From: an uncultured Bacilli bacterium
GTDB taxonomy: Bacteria > Bacillota_I > Bacilli_A > RF39 > UBA660
NCBI GenBank assembly: GCA_947626425.1
Contig: CANQRX010000020.1
Span: forward strand, 1-16,898
Direction of reading: 5' to 3'
Length of the DNA: 16,898 nt
The notes under the pieces are model-generated. The model had not been told where the DNA came from, did no database searches, and was given only the letters and a program-made list of their open reading frames with translations. The position numbers were made by a program, and so were the translations under genes. Of the stretch, positions 6,445-13,428 are shown in pieces; positions within the stretch are counted from its first letter, which is position 1, and each line of letters begins with the position of its first letter.

Positions 6445-6938
6445 ATATTTTGAATAAAAAAATCACCAAAATCTCCAATATTTAATACTTAAATAGCTAA
6501 TTAACTATAAATTATTATATTATTTCTTTTAACTTTTGATTCTAAACTTAGATATATGAAACCTTATATCCACTAAGTTAATTTTTTGTTGCGAATTAAT
6601 TATTATCCATTTAAAACAATTTCATTGCAAAATTTTATTGTTGCAAATATTTAATTAAATTTTAATTAAATGGTTAATTATCCATCATATTATATTTTCG
6701 ATGCAAATTATTCCTAGTATAAAAATTAACATAAATTAACAATTATATAGATTAAATAAGTTTGGATGCAAATAATGAATTTTAAATTAACATAAATCAA
6801 TGATTTAATTTTAAATTCACTTGTAAAAATATATTTGTATTTCTGTATTATTATTATAATTTACTTTTAATTAATAATTGAATAAATAATTAAATTACCA
6901 ACACTAATTTACTACAGTACAATTATTCATAATACATT
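6445..6938. other. Gene-free, very AT-rich stretch next to the dif-like site
   Basis: No frame with credible coding character or ribosome site was found on either strand. The stretch is clearly richer in A+T than its neighbours and holds the degenerate repeats listed separately. It may be terminus-associated DNA or the remains of an inserted element. Confidence 0.6.
6585..6800. repeat. Degenerate repeats built from TTGCAAAT-like and TTAACATAA motifs
   Basis: Five TTGCAAAT-like motifs start at about 6589 (TTGCGAAT), 6625, 6641, 6701 and 6766. The last two begin a pair of diverged units about 65 bp apart, each opening with GATGCAAAT and each containing AAATTAACATAAAT (from 6723 and from 6784). 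TAATTATCCAT-like words also recur near 6675. The TTAACATAA core (6726-6734 and 6787-6795) is identical to bases 6419-6427 of the XerD arm of the dif-like site. Confidence 0.45.
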
Positions 6939-6972
6939 AAAAAAAGAAGAGGGGAGGCGCCTCCCCTACTTC
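6939..6972 (-). terminator. Strong intrinsic terminator of the HTH gene
   Basis: An 18-base perfect palindrome centred between 6958 and 6959 (stem AGGGGAG, loop GCGC), extended by GAAG/CTTC with one bulged base, is followed on the minus strand by seven Us (complement of A6939-6945). It is the most GC-rich element of the surrounding kilobase and ends transcription of the minus-strand HTH gene. Confidence 0.85.
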
Positions 6973-6977
6973 ATAAT

Positions 6978-7754
6978 TTAAACTTTTCGAGATTCAATTT
7001 CCGCAATTTTTTCAATTAATTCACTAGCATTTTCAGCCGTTATTTTTGAATAACCAAGTTCTTGCAAAGCTTGAACCTTTATTGTATTTAATTGCTCAGT
7101 ACGTCCTAATTTTTCTTCATTTTTCTTATCTATATCTTGTTCCCAACGACGATGTGATTCGGTTAAACGGCTTCTTGATGCTCCTCCATTATTATATAAT
7201 GTAAGGGCTGTAAACAAAATACCTTCAAAAATGAATTGTTTATCTTCATTAAATTTATACTCATTAACTTTTGTAAAACCGGTTGTTTTTGACATATAGC
7301 CAAAAATATATTTTATTTCTGGGACATTATCAATAGATTGAAGCATATGGTATAAATAAGTAAAAATTGTATAGTATTCTTCACTTTTCTTTTCATCCGA
7401 TAATTTTTCTTTAATTAAATTAGCGATATTAGTAAGCAAAGTTTGATTTTCTTTAGATATCGTTTTTAAATCAAGATAACTATCATTATTCGAAGCAACT
7501 TTTACGCTTTGATTCAAACGATTTTCTACACTCATTAAATAATCAGTTGTAATTTTAATTGATGAAAATGAACTTTCATCACCATCTTCAATATTTAATA
7601 ACTTTAATAATAAAATTTTCTTTTCTTTAGGCCATTTATTTATATCGTCTAACTCTAAATAGTTATATACCATCTGTCTTGAAACGCCTAAATACTTAGC
7701 GAGTCTTACTTTGGAAATGCCTAACTCTTGTAATAACTCATTTAATACTTTCAC
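6978..7754 (-). CDS. DNA-binding protein with N-terminal helix-turn-helix, unknown C-terminal domain
   Basis: The 258 residues begin with a helix-turn-helix of Cro/XRE type (about 1-55); ISKVRLAKYLGVSRQMVYNYLE (13-34) gives the turn and recognition helix. Residues 56-200 form a mostly helical region I do not recognise, including an aromatic stretch around YYTIFTYLYHML. The charged C-terminal part (about 205-258) looks like a coiled coil ending in ELIEKIAEIESRKV. It is monocistronic, with a near-consensus promoter and a strong terminator of its own. Direct and inverted repeats at the promoter suggest self-regulation. It lies between the dif-like AT-rich stretch and mnmA, a typical position for an accessory regulator, but its target is unknown. 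Confidence 0.75.
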   Translation of the reverse strand: MKVLNELLQELGISKVRLAKYLGVSRQMVYNYLELDDINKWPKEKKILLLKLLNIEDGDESSFSSIKITTDYLMSVENRLNQSVKVASNNDSYLDLKTISKENQTLLTNIANLIKEKLSDEKKSEEYYTIFTYLYHMLQSIDNVPEIKYIFGYMSKTTGFTKVNEYKFNEDKQFIFEGILFTALTLYNNGGASRSRLTESHRRWEQDIDKKNEEKLGRTEQLNTIKVQALQELGYSKITAENASELIEKIAEIESRKV

Positions 7755-7784
7755 TGTTACGACCTACTCTCTATTTACAAATTA

Positions 7785-7831
7785 ATTATAAAATACTTAA
7801 CACTTTTATGTCAAGTGAAAATACGTAACTA
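7785..7831 (-). promoter_or_regulatory. HTH gene promoter with possible operator repeats
   Basis: On the minus strand, TTGACA (7814-7809), an 18-bp spacer and TATAAT (7790-7785) are both perfect consensus boxes. Two 12-base copies of AAAATAC(T/G)TAAC, 28 bp apart (7790-7801 and 7818-7829), and an inverted repeat CACTT/AAGTG (7801-7805 and 7813-7817) surround or overlap the -35 box. They are candidate binding sites for the encoded HTH protein. Confidence 0.6.
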
Positions 7832-7856
7832 AAACCCAAATCCTTTGATACTCAAG

Positions 7857-8972
7857 CTAATCATCATTCGTTAAATAAGCCAATTTTTGACCGTCTTTAA
7901 AAACCGTTTTTATAGCCCCACTTCCTAAACATTCTTCTCCCAAATATAGTACGCAGAATTGTCCAGGTGTTACGGCTTTAACTTTTTCGTGGTATTTAAC
8001 TAATACTTCATTGTTAGAAAGGTATTCAAGTTCGACCGAAACATCCTTACTTCGATAACGAAACTTTGCTGTACAAAAACAAGGATGGACATCACTTATA
8101 AAGTTAAAATTTTCTAAAAGACAAGAATCACTCATAAGGTAACTATCATCATCAAAAGCTACATAAAGAATATTTTTTTTAACATCTTTCCCACAAACAT
8201 AATGTTTTTTATCAAAGCCAGCTAAACCAACATTTCTTCTTTGACCAATTGTATAATTCATTAAGCCCTGATGTTCCCCTACTTTTTCGTTAGTCGCTAC
8301 GTCAATAATTGGACCAGGATTAGGTTTTAAATAATTAGCGATAAATTTTTGAAAATTTCTCTCACCAATGAAACAAATGCCGGTTGAATCTTTTTTCTTA
8401 GCAACATTTAAACCTAATTTTGAAGCAATTTCTCTTACTTCATCTTTAGTTAATTCGCCTACTGGAAACAATACATCTTTTAATTGATTAATATTTAACT
8501 GGGCTAAAAAATAGGTTTGATCTTTATTTGGGTCTAACCCTCTTAAAAGGTGATTTCCATTTAATCGGGCATAATGACCAGTTGCAATATAATCAGCTCC
8601 AAGTTTTTTAGCTTCTTTTTTAAATAAATCAAACTTTATATATTTATTGCATAGCAAATCAGGATTAGGTGTTCTTCCCTTTTTTAATTCATTTAAAAAA
8701 TAAGTAAAGACATTATCCCAATATTCTTTAACAAAATCGACCCTATGCAGTTTTATGCCTAAAATTTTACAAGTCTCTAAAGCATCGTTATAATCTTGTT
8801 CTTGAGGGCAAATATTTTCATTTAAAGAAGGATTTCCTAATGTATCATTATTTACTAAAGAATCCCAATTACGCATGAATAGTCCTTCAACTTCATAACC
8901 TTGTTCTATTAAAAGGGCTGCACTGACCGCTGAATCTACTCCCCCACTCATTCCAACAATAACTTTTTTCAT
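7857..8972 (-). CDS. mnmA: tRNA-uridine 2-sulfurtransferase MnmA
   Basis: MnmA makes the 2-thiouridine at position 34 of tRNAs for Lys, Glu and Gln, using ATP and sulfur relayed from a cysteine desulfurase. The 371 residues show the PP-loop SGGVDS (9-14), the catalytic Cys108 in TPNPDLLCN, IATGHYARL (129-137), Cys200 in DSTGICFIGERNF, and GQRRNVGLAG followed by the C-terminal beta-barrel. The length is normal. I chose the start at 8972 because MKKVIVGMSGG is the conserved N-terminus and GTGAT lies just upstream; an in-frame start at 9011 would add 13 residues overlapping spoIIM. A TGCTATAAT extended -10 upstream gives it its own promoter, although it follows spoIIM closely. Confidence 0.95.
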   Translation of the reverse strand: MKKVIVGMSGGVDSAVSAALLIEQGYEVEGLFMRNWDSLVNNDTLGNPSLNENICPQEQDYNDALETCKILGIKLHRVDFVKEYWDNVFTYFLNELKKGRTPNPDLLCNKYIKFDLFKKEAKKLGADYIATGHYARLNGNHLLRGLDPNKDQTYFLAQLNINQLKDVLFPVGELTKDEVREIASKLGLNVAKKKDSTGICFIGERNFQKFIANYLKPNPGPIIDVATNEKVGEHQGLMNYTIGQRRNVGLAGFDKKHYVCGKDVKKNILYVAFDDDSYLMSDSCLLENFNFISDVHPCFCTAKFRYRSKDVSVELEYLSNNEVLVKYHEKVKAVTPGQFCVLYLGEECLGSGAIKTVFKDGQKLAYLTNDD

Positions 8973-8994
8973 AAACATCACATCTCTAAATCCT

Positions 8995-9003
8995 ATTATA
9001 GCA
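8995..9003 (-). promoter_or_regulatory. Extended -10 promoter of mnmA
   Basis: On the minus strand the sequence TGCTATAAT is a perfect extended -10 element about 25 nt before the mnmA start codon. The -35 region is poor, which is usual for extended -10 promoters. Confidence 0.5.
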
Positions 9004-9007
9004 AATA

Positions 9008-9586
9008 TCAAGAAAGAAGAAAACGAAAAAAATTTAATAAAGGTGAGCTGGTAAAATATAAAAAGAGATCATTTAATCCTAATATAAATAAAATCGCTAA
9101 GCCCTTTATTAACGTATTTAAGATATGTTTTTCATTATCTTTTTTATAAATTATATGACTAATAATGCTTCTTGCTAATTCAAGGGCTTTAATAAATATT
9201 AATAGACTGCCTATAATAAAAAAGCCATTTATAACAATTAGAAAAATAAGTCCGAAAAGAAAACCTTTAAAATGGAAAACGGCCCCAAAAGAGGCAAACA
9301 AAAAACCAGTTATAAAACCTTCAAAGAAAAAAAAGATTAATAATGCAGGAATACCGATAACAAATAACGAGGAAGTATAAGCAAAACATAGAAAGGAAAA
9401 GCGGGAAAAAATCAAGGGAACGGAAACCCCTTGGATATTATTAGCAAATCTTATTAAAGAAGTTTCCATTTCTAATTTATTTGGAAAGCCCATCAACAAA
9501 CCCGTTAAAAAGCCAGTGATTAATAAAACTAGAGTAAAAATTAGACATGTTTTATTTAATTTAATTTTTTTTAAATAATCTAGCAT
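9008..9586 (-). CDS. spoIIM: Stage II sporulation protein M family membrane protein (SpoIIM-like)
   Basis: In Bacillus, SpoIIM works with SpoIID and SpoIIP in the peptidoglycan degradation that drives engulfment. This 192-residue protein has five or so hydrophobic segments: LIFTLVLLITGFLTGLLMG near residues 14-32, the pair around 65-100, one at about 110-130 and one near 160-180. The spacing and the glycine-rich phenylalanine-dense core (FEGFITGFLFASFGA) suit the SpoIIM family. The SD AGGTGA sits 4 nt before the ATG. It ends in TGA just upstream of mnmA. SpoIIM-like proteins also occur in non-spore-formers, but spoIVB nearby favours the sporulation reading. Confidence 0.8.
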   Translation of the reverse strand: MLDYLKKIKLNKTCLIFTLVLLITGFLTGLLMGFPNKLEMETSLIRFANNIQGVSVPLIFSRFSFLCFAYTSSLFVIGIPALLIFFFFEGFITGFLFASFGAVFHFKGFLFGLIFLIVINGFFIIGSLLIFIKALELARSIISHIIYKKDNEKHILNTLIKGLAILFILGLNDLFLYFTSSPLLNFFRFLLS

Positions 9587-9607
9587 ATAATCACCTAGTT
9601 AACTATA

Positions 9608-9636
9608 TTTACAAAGTTTTATTTTTATGATAAATT
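9608..9636 (+). promoter_or_regulatory. Promoter of the 31-residue membrane microprotein gene
   Basis: TTTACA (9608-9613), 17 bp and TAAATT (9631-9636) preceded by TG form a plausible extended sigma-A promoter about 75 bp before the microprotein start. Confidence 0.4.
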
Positions 9637-9710
9637 AATAATCGAAGGTATTAAATTGAAAAAGAAATTTTTTAGCAAATCCTTAAATTGAAGAAAGGAA
9701 TGAAGTGTTT

Positions 9711-9806
9711 ATGAATAAAAAAGTCCGTCTAGCGGTTACTTGGTTAACCCTTATAATTATGGTTTCAGGTATCATCGCAGGAATAGTTGCATATGCAATT
9801 CGTTAA
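9711..9806 (+). CDS. 31-residue single-pass membrane microprotein (Prli42/DUF4044-like)
   Basis: The peptide begins MNKKVR, continues with one membrane helix (about residues 8-29, rich in Ile, Val, Leu and Gly) and ends YAIR. A short basic N-terminus followed by a single helix, with this length, closely resembles Prli42, the Firmicutes miniprotein that anchors the stressosome in Listeria, and the related DUF4044 family. The N-terminus should face the cytoplasm. AAAGGA lies about 11 nt upstream of the ATG, and an intrinsic terminator follows directly, so the gene appears to be an independent unit. Assignment rests on length and pattern rather than on an alignment. Confidence 0.65.
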   Translation: MNKKVRLAVTWLTLIIMVSGIIAGIVAYAIR

Positions 9807-9809
9807 TTT

Positions 9810-9841
9810 AAAATGGACACCATATATTTCCATTTTTTTTT
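9810..9841 (+). terminator. Intrinsic terminator of the microprotein gene
   Basis: AAAATGGA (9810-9817) pairs with TCCATTTT (9829-9836) around an 11-nt loop, within a run of nine Ts (9833-9841). It separates the microprotein gene from spoIVB. Confidence 0.7.
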
Positions 9842-9851
9842 GACTCATTTT

Positions 9852-9861
9852 GGCAATACTA
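9852..9861 (+). promoter_or_regulatory. Possible sigma-F type -10 element of spoIVB
   Basis: GGCAATACTA fits every defined position of the sigma-F -10 pattern GGnnAnAnTR. Bacillus spoIVB is expressed in the forespore. No good -35 (GYATA) is seen at the expected distance; CCATT at 9830-9834 is the nearest match. A weak sigma-A reading (TTGACT at 9840-9845) is possible. Confidence 0.3.
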
Positions 9862-9881
9862 TATTTAGGTAAGGTGATTTT

Positions 9882-10871
9882 ATGAAAAAAATACATTATC
9901 TTATATCATTAGGTTTAAGCTTAATTCCAATGCAGGTTTGGGCTTATTCTAATCAAGTAATTTTAGGTGGTGAAAATATTGGCATTCATCTAAATACCAA
10001 CGGAATTTTAATAATTGGTTTTTATGATGTGAATGGTATGTCCTTACGTAGTAATCCCAAGCTAATGATTGGTGATGAAATAATTAAAGTTGGTAATACC
10101 AATGTTTCTACAATCGATGAATTAACATCCGCGATTGAAAAAGAAATTGAAGACCAAACCGTCGATTTAACAATTAAAAGAAATCAATCTTTATTAAATA
10201 TAAATATGGAACTAACTCAGATAGATGGAGTTTATAAAACGGGTTTATATGTTAAAGACAACATAACGGGAATTGGAACCTTAACTTATATCGATCCCGA
10301 AACCAAAATATATGGAGCTTTAGGCCATGAAATAATTGAAAGTAAATCGCAAAAAATGGTTGAAGTTAAAACAGGTTCAATCTTTGAAAGTTCAGTTACT
10401 TCAATTATTAAAAGTACTAATGGGGTAGCTGGTGAAAAAAATGCTAACTTTAAATATGATAATAAGTATGGAACGATAAAAGAAAATACTGTTAATGGAA
10501 TTTTCGGTTCTTGGGAAAAAGACGTTAATGCTAGTAAAATTGAGGTTGCCAAGCCCGAAGAAATAAAAATTGGTCCAGCTAAAATTGTAACCGTCATTTC
10601 CGGAAACGAAAAAAAAGAATTTGATATTAAAATAACTTCAATTCAAGATTATAATGATACTAAAAATATGACTTTCGAAATAACAGATGAGCAATTACTT
10701 TCCAAAACAGGCGGGATTGTTCAAGGTATGAGTGGCTCCCCTATTATTCAAAATGATAAAATTATTGGGGCTGTAACCCATGTCGTTATTGATAATCCGA
10801 AAACTGGTTATGCTATTTTTATTACTACTATGTTAGAAAAAGGCGACGAAATTGAAAAAAAGAACCATTAA
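9882..10871 (+). CDS. spoIVB: SpoIVB-like serine peptidase (family S55)
   Basis: SpoIVB is secreted by the forespore into the intermembrane space, where it triggers processing of pro-sigma-K. The 329 residues start with a signal peptide or anchor (basic MKK, hydrophobic to about residue 21). A PDZ-like domain follows (about 35-115, with LMIGDEIIKVGNTNV), then the S55 peptidase domain with His149 in GALGHE, Asp269 in ITDEQ and the nucleophile, probably Ser284, in GIVQGMSGSPI; the 15-residue Asp-Ser spacing matches the Bacillus enzyme. It is shorter than Bacillus SpoIVB (about 425 residues), mainly before the PDZ domain. SD GGTGA precedes the ATG. The last codons form half of a shared terminator. 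S55 proteins also occur outside sporulation, but SpoIIM nearby supports this role. Confidence 0.88.
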   Translation: MKKIHYLISLGLSLIPMQVWAYSNQVILGGENIGIHLNTNGILIIGFYDVNGMSLRSNPKLMIGDEIIKVGNTNVSTIDELTSAIEKEIEDQTVDLTIKRNQSLLNINMELTQIDGVYKTGLYVKDNITGIGTLTYIDPETKIYGALGHEIIESKSQKMVEVKTGSIFESSVTSIIKSTNGVAGEKNANFKYDNKYGTIKENTVNGIFGSWEKDVNASKIEVAKPEEIKIGPAKIVTVISGNEKKEFDIKITSIQDYNDTKNMTFEITDEQLLSKTGGIVQGMSGSPIIQNDKIIGAVTHVVIDNPKTGYAIFITTMLEKGDEIEKKNH

Positions 10872-10881
10872 GGTTCTTTTT
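10855..10881. terminator. Bidirectional terminator whose loop holds both stop codons
   Basis: A perfect 10-bp stem (10857-10866 with 10872-10881) closes a 5-nt loop, ATTAA. The loop contains the spoIVB stop (TAA, 10869-10871) and, on the other strand, the CDF stop (TAA, 10870-10868). The stem ends in five Ts on the plus strand and an A-run of seven on the other side, so it can terminate both converging transcripts. Confidence 0.75.
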
Positions 10882-11734
10882 CACATGGATTTACATGAAT
10901 AACAGCTAACGAAATAATATCGATTTTATTTAATTCTTTTTCAATATGATTAGCAATTTCATGACTTTCGTAAGTACTCATATTACCATCAACAAAAATA
11001 GTTAAATTAACTTGATATTGGTATCCAATCGGGGTGGAATTAATATGATTAACTTTAATGACCTCGGGATGAGATTTAACAATTTTAATAACCTCTTCGA
11101 TGGTTTCTTCATCAATCGAACGGTCCAATAAAACATAATAAGCTTCTAAATAAATTTTGATTCCATTAACTAAAATCCAAAAGGAAATGATTATTCCTAC
11201 CAAACTATCAACCCAAAAGATATTGTTTAAAGCAAAGATAATGGCAATTAGATTTCCTAATGTTAAAAAACAGTCATTGCGATGATCTAGGGCATTAGCT
11301 TTGATCAATAAATTATTAATTTCTTTTCCTTTTTTATAAGCATATTTATATAAAATAATTTTGATAAAAATAGTTATTAGACAAATAATAATTAAATGAT
11401 AAGTAATGTGATAGTTGCCTTTAATAAAAAAAGACATAATCGATTGGTATAGTAATTTGGCACTGACGTAAATCATAACAATCGCAATTAAAATGGAATA
11501 AAAATATTCGGCTTTGCCGTATCCTAAATTATGAATGGTATCTCGCGGTTTTGAAGCTATTTTATTCCCAATGAAAGTCATTATTGAGGAAAAAATATCC
11601 CCAGCACTGTTAAGAGCATCAGCAATCATTGCCTGACTATGGCTTATTAAACCCCCGATCAGTTTTATTATTAATAAAAATGTGTTACCTAAAATGCCAT
11701 AGATACTAACTTTTTTAGCAACTTTATAACGCAT
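10868..11734 (-). CDS. Cation diffusion facilitator, probably MntE-like manganese exporter
   Basis: CDF proteins export divalent cations in exchange for protons. The 288 residues show six membrane helices (about 10-210) and a C-terminal cytoplasmic ferredoxin-like domain (VIKIVKSHPEVIKVNHINST onward). The metal-site residues are Asn42 and Asp46 in DALNSAGD of helix 2 and Asp150 and Asp154 in DHRND of helix 5. Zinc CDFs usually have HxxxD in both places, whereas an NxxxD plus DxxxD set is that of manganese exporters such as streptococcal MntE. Manganese is therefore the better guess. An SD AAAGGAG and a 21-bp gap place it as the last gene of the nusB operon, just after proS. Confidence 0.88.
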   Translation of the reverse strand: MRYKVAKKVSIYGILGNTFLLIIKLIGGLISHSQAMIADALNSAGDIFSSIMTFIGNKIASKPRDTIHNLGYGKAEYFYSILIAIVMIYVSAKLLYQSIMSFFIKGNYHITYHLIIICLITIFIKIILYKYAYKKGKEINNLLIKANALDHRNDCFLTLGNLIAIIFALNNIFWVDSLVGIIISFWILVNGIKIYLEAYYVLLDRSIDEETIEEVIKIVKSHPEVIKVNHINSTPIGYQYQVNLTIFVDGNMSTYESHEIANHIEKELNKIDIISLAVIHVNPCEKEP

Positions 11735-11755
11735 AACAATCTCCTTTAAAAAACA

Positions 11756-13174
11756 TTAGTATTGTTTACCAAAGTAAATTTTCTTTTTTCCTTCTTTTTG
11801 ACAAACTATACATTTGCCATCAGCATCTTCTTCCTCAATTATGCATCGACTTTTTAACCCCGTATCTTCTTTGATTTTTTCTTCACATTCAGTTTCGCCA
11901 CACCAATTTATTTTAATAAATCCTGGTTTATTTTGAGCTATATTTTTAAACTCGTCATAAGTTTTGGCTTCATATAGCATCGTATTTCGTCTTTCGTAAG
12001 CTTTTTGATACATATCTTTTTGAATCGTTTCTAATAATTCCTCAATTTTTTTTGAGGCTAAAGAAACAGGAACTTTAATTTTTTCTAATGTATCTCTTCT
12101 AACAATTGTTACTTCATTATTTCCTAAATCTTTTAAGCCAACTTCAACTCTAACAGGAATTCCTTTAACTTCGGCTTCAGCAAACTTAAAACCAGGAGTT
12201 TTATCCGATGTATCAATTTGATAAGTATTATCTTCTAAATTCTTAGCTATATCATTAATTGTTTTCATTACATTTTCATCGTTTCCAATCGGAATAAAAA
12301 TTGTTTTAATTGGAGCAATTTTAGGTGGCAAGACAAGGCCATGATCATCTCCATGGGTCATAATTGTGGCCCCAATCATTCTGGTTGTTACTCCCCAACT
12401 GGTTTGATAAGGGGTTTTTAATTGGTTATCTTTATCTAAAAACGTTATATCAAAAGCTTTAGCAAAATGATCACCAAAGTAATGACTTGTTCCGTTTTGT
12501 AAAGCTACCCCATCATACATCATTGCTTCAACGGTATAAGTTTTTTCGGCTCCAGCAAATTTTTCTTTTTCGGTTTTTAAACCAACAATCACTGGTAGGG
12601 CTAAAACATTTCTTTGGAAATTTTCGTAAACCTTAAGCATTTGCAAGGTTTCTTTTTCTGCTTCTTCTTTAGTCGCGTGCATTGTGTGCCCTTCTTGCCA
12701 AAGAATTTCCCTACTTCGTAAAAAAGGTCTGGTTGTTTTTTCCCAACGAACAATCGTACACCATTGATTATATAATTTTGGTAAATCCCGGTAAGAATGA
12801 ATTAAGTCTTTATAATAATCGCAAAATAAAACCTCACTGGTAGGACGAACACAAAGACGTTCTTCTAACTTCTCATTGCCTCCATGCGTTACCCAAGCAA
12901 CTTCTGGAGCAAAGCCTTCGACATGTTCTTTTTCAATATTTAATAGCGATTCTGGTATAAACATTGGCATTTGGACATTTTCATGACCTAATTTTTTAAA
13001 TTCGCTGTCTAATATTTTTTGAATATTTTCCCAAATTGCATAGCCATAGGGGCAAATAATCACACTTCCTTTAGTATGGGAATAACTGATTAACTTGGCT
13101 GCTAAACAAACATCAGTATACCATTGGCTAAAATCTTCATCTCGTGGTGTTATTTTTTCTAGTTTTGCTTTCAT
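11756..13174 (-). CDS. proS: Prolyl-tRNA synthetase, archaeal/eukaryote-like (short) type
   Basis: ProRS charges tRNA-Pro with proline. The 472 residues have the class II core: motif 1 around GHENVQMPMFIPESLL, the LCVRPTSE and VRWEKTTRPFLRSREILWQEGH segments (motif 2), and the GTSHYFGDHFAKAFDI to WGVTTRMIGATIMTHGDDHG block (motif 3). The anticodon-binding domain follows, then the C-terminal zinc-like extension (cysteines in INWCGETECEE and GKCIVC) ending in Tyr. There is no YbaK-like editing insertion, as expected for this type. I chose the start at 13174, with AAAGGAAG upstream; an in-frame start at 13210 would overlap xseB and add 12 poorly conserved residues. Confidence 0.95.
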   Translation of the reverse strand: MKAKLEKITPRDEDFSQWYTDVCLAAKLISYSHTKGSVIICPYGYAIWENIQKILDSEFKKLGHENVQMPMFIPESLLNIEKEHVEGFAPEVAWVTHGGNEKLEERLCVRPTSEVLFCDYYKDLIHSYRDLPKLYNQWCTIVRWEKTTRPFLRSREILWQEGHTMHATKEEAEKETLQMLKVYENFQRNVLALPVIVGLKTEKEKFAGAEKTYTVEAMMYDGVALQNGTSHYFGDHFAKAFDITFLDKDNQLKTPYQTSWGVTTRMIGATIMTHGDDHGLVLPPKIAPIKTIFIPIGNDENVMKTINDIAKNLEDNTYQIDTSDKTPGFKFAEAEVKGIPVRVEVGLKDLGNNEVTIVRRDTLEKIKVPVSLASKKIEELLETIQKDMYQKAYERRNTMLYEAKTYDEFKNIAQNKPGFIKINWCGETECEEKIKEDTGLKSRCIIEEEDADGKCIVCQKEGKKKIYFGKQY

Positions 13175-13193
13175 GCTAAAACTTCCTTTCTGA

Positions 13194-13427
13194 TTAATTG
13201 TTTTCCTCATTTAAATTAAAATCTTCTAATTGGCCATTTTCGGCAACGATTTTATTAACTTGAGCTGTAGCATTGTCTAATTTATCTTGACAAAATTTCA
13301 CTAATTCCATTGCTTTAGTGTACATATTCATTGCTTCTTCTAACGGAATAGTTCCACTTTCTAAGTCTTTAGTTATTTGTTCTAATTCAACTAAAGCAGT
13401 TTCAAATGTTTTTTCTTGTTCTTTCAT
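13194..13427 (-). CDS. xseB: Exodeoxyribonuclease VII small subunit XseB
   Basis: XseB forms the elongated complex with XseA that degrades single-stranded DNA. The 77 residues show the family pattern: FETALVELEQITKDLESGTIPLEEAMNMYTKAMEL, a coiled-coil hairpin, then a second helix FCQDKLDNATAQVNKIV and an acidic tail. Its ATG follows the xseA stop by one base, so translation is likely coupled. The gene ends 20 bp before proS, and its 3' end contains the proS ribosome site. Confidence 0.93.
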   Translation of the reverse strand: MKEQEKTFETALVELEQITKDLESGTIPLEEAMNMYTKAMELVKFCQDKLDNATAQVNKIVAENGQLEDFNLNEENN

Positions 13428-13428
13428 C

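Noticed and set aside
6723..6797. Second complete dif site
   Set aside because: Only the TTAACATAA half is kept at each place; the other arm does not follow at the 6-bp spacing.
6421..6938. CRISPR array in the AT-rich stretch
   Set aside because: Repeats are short, diverged and irregularly spaced, with no conserved repeat-spacer periodicity and no cas genes.
1795..9010. Genetic code 4 (TGA read as Trp), as in Mycoplasma-like organisms
   Set aside because: rarA and spoIIM end in TGA at the expected lengths, tryptophan is TGG throughout and no conserved gene has an internal TGA.
9165..9380. 71-residue plus-strand open frame
   Set aside because: It lies opposite spoIIM and has Lys/Pro-rich composition caused by the complement of membrane-helix codons.
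10286..10597. 103-residue minus-strand open frame
   Set aside because: It lies fully within spoIVB on the opposite strand and has no promoter or SD.
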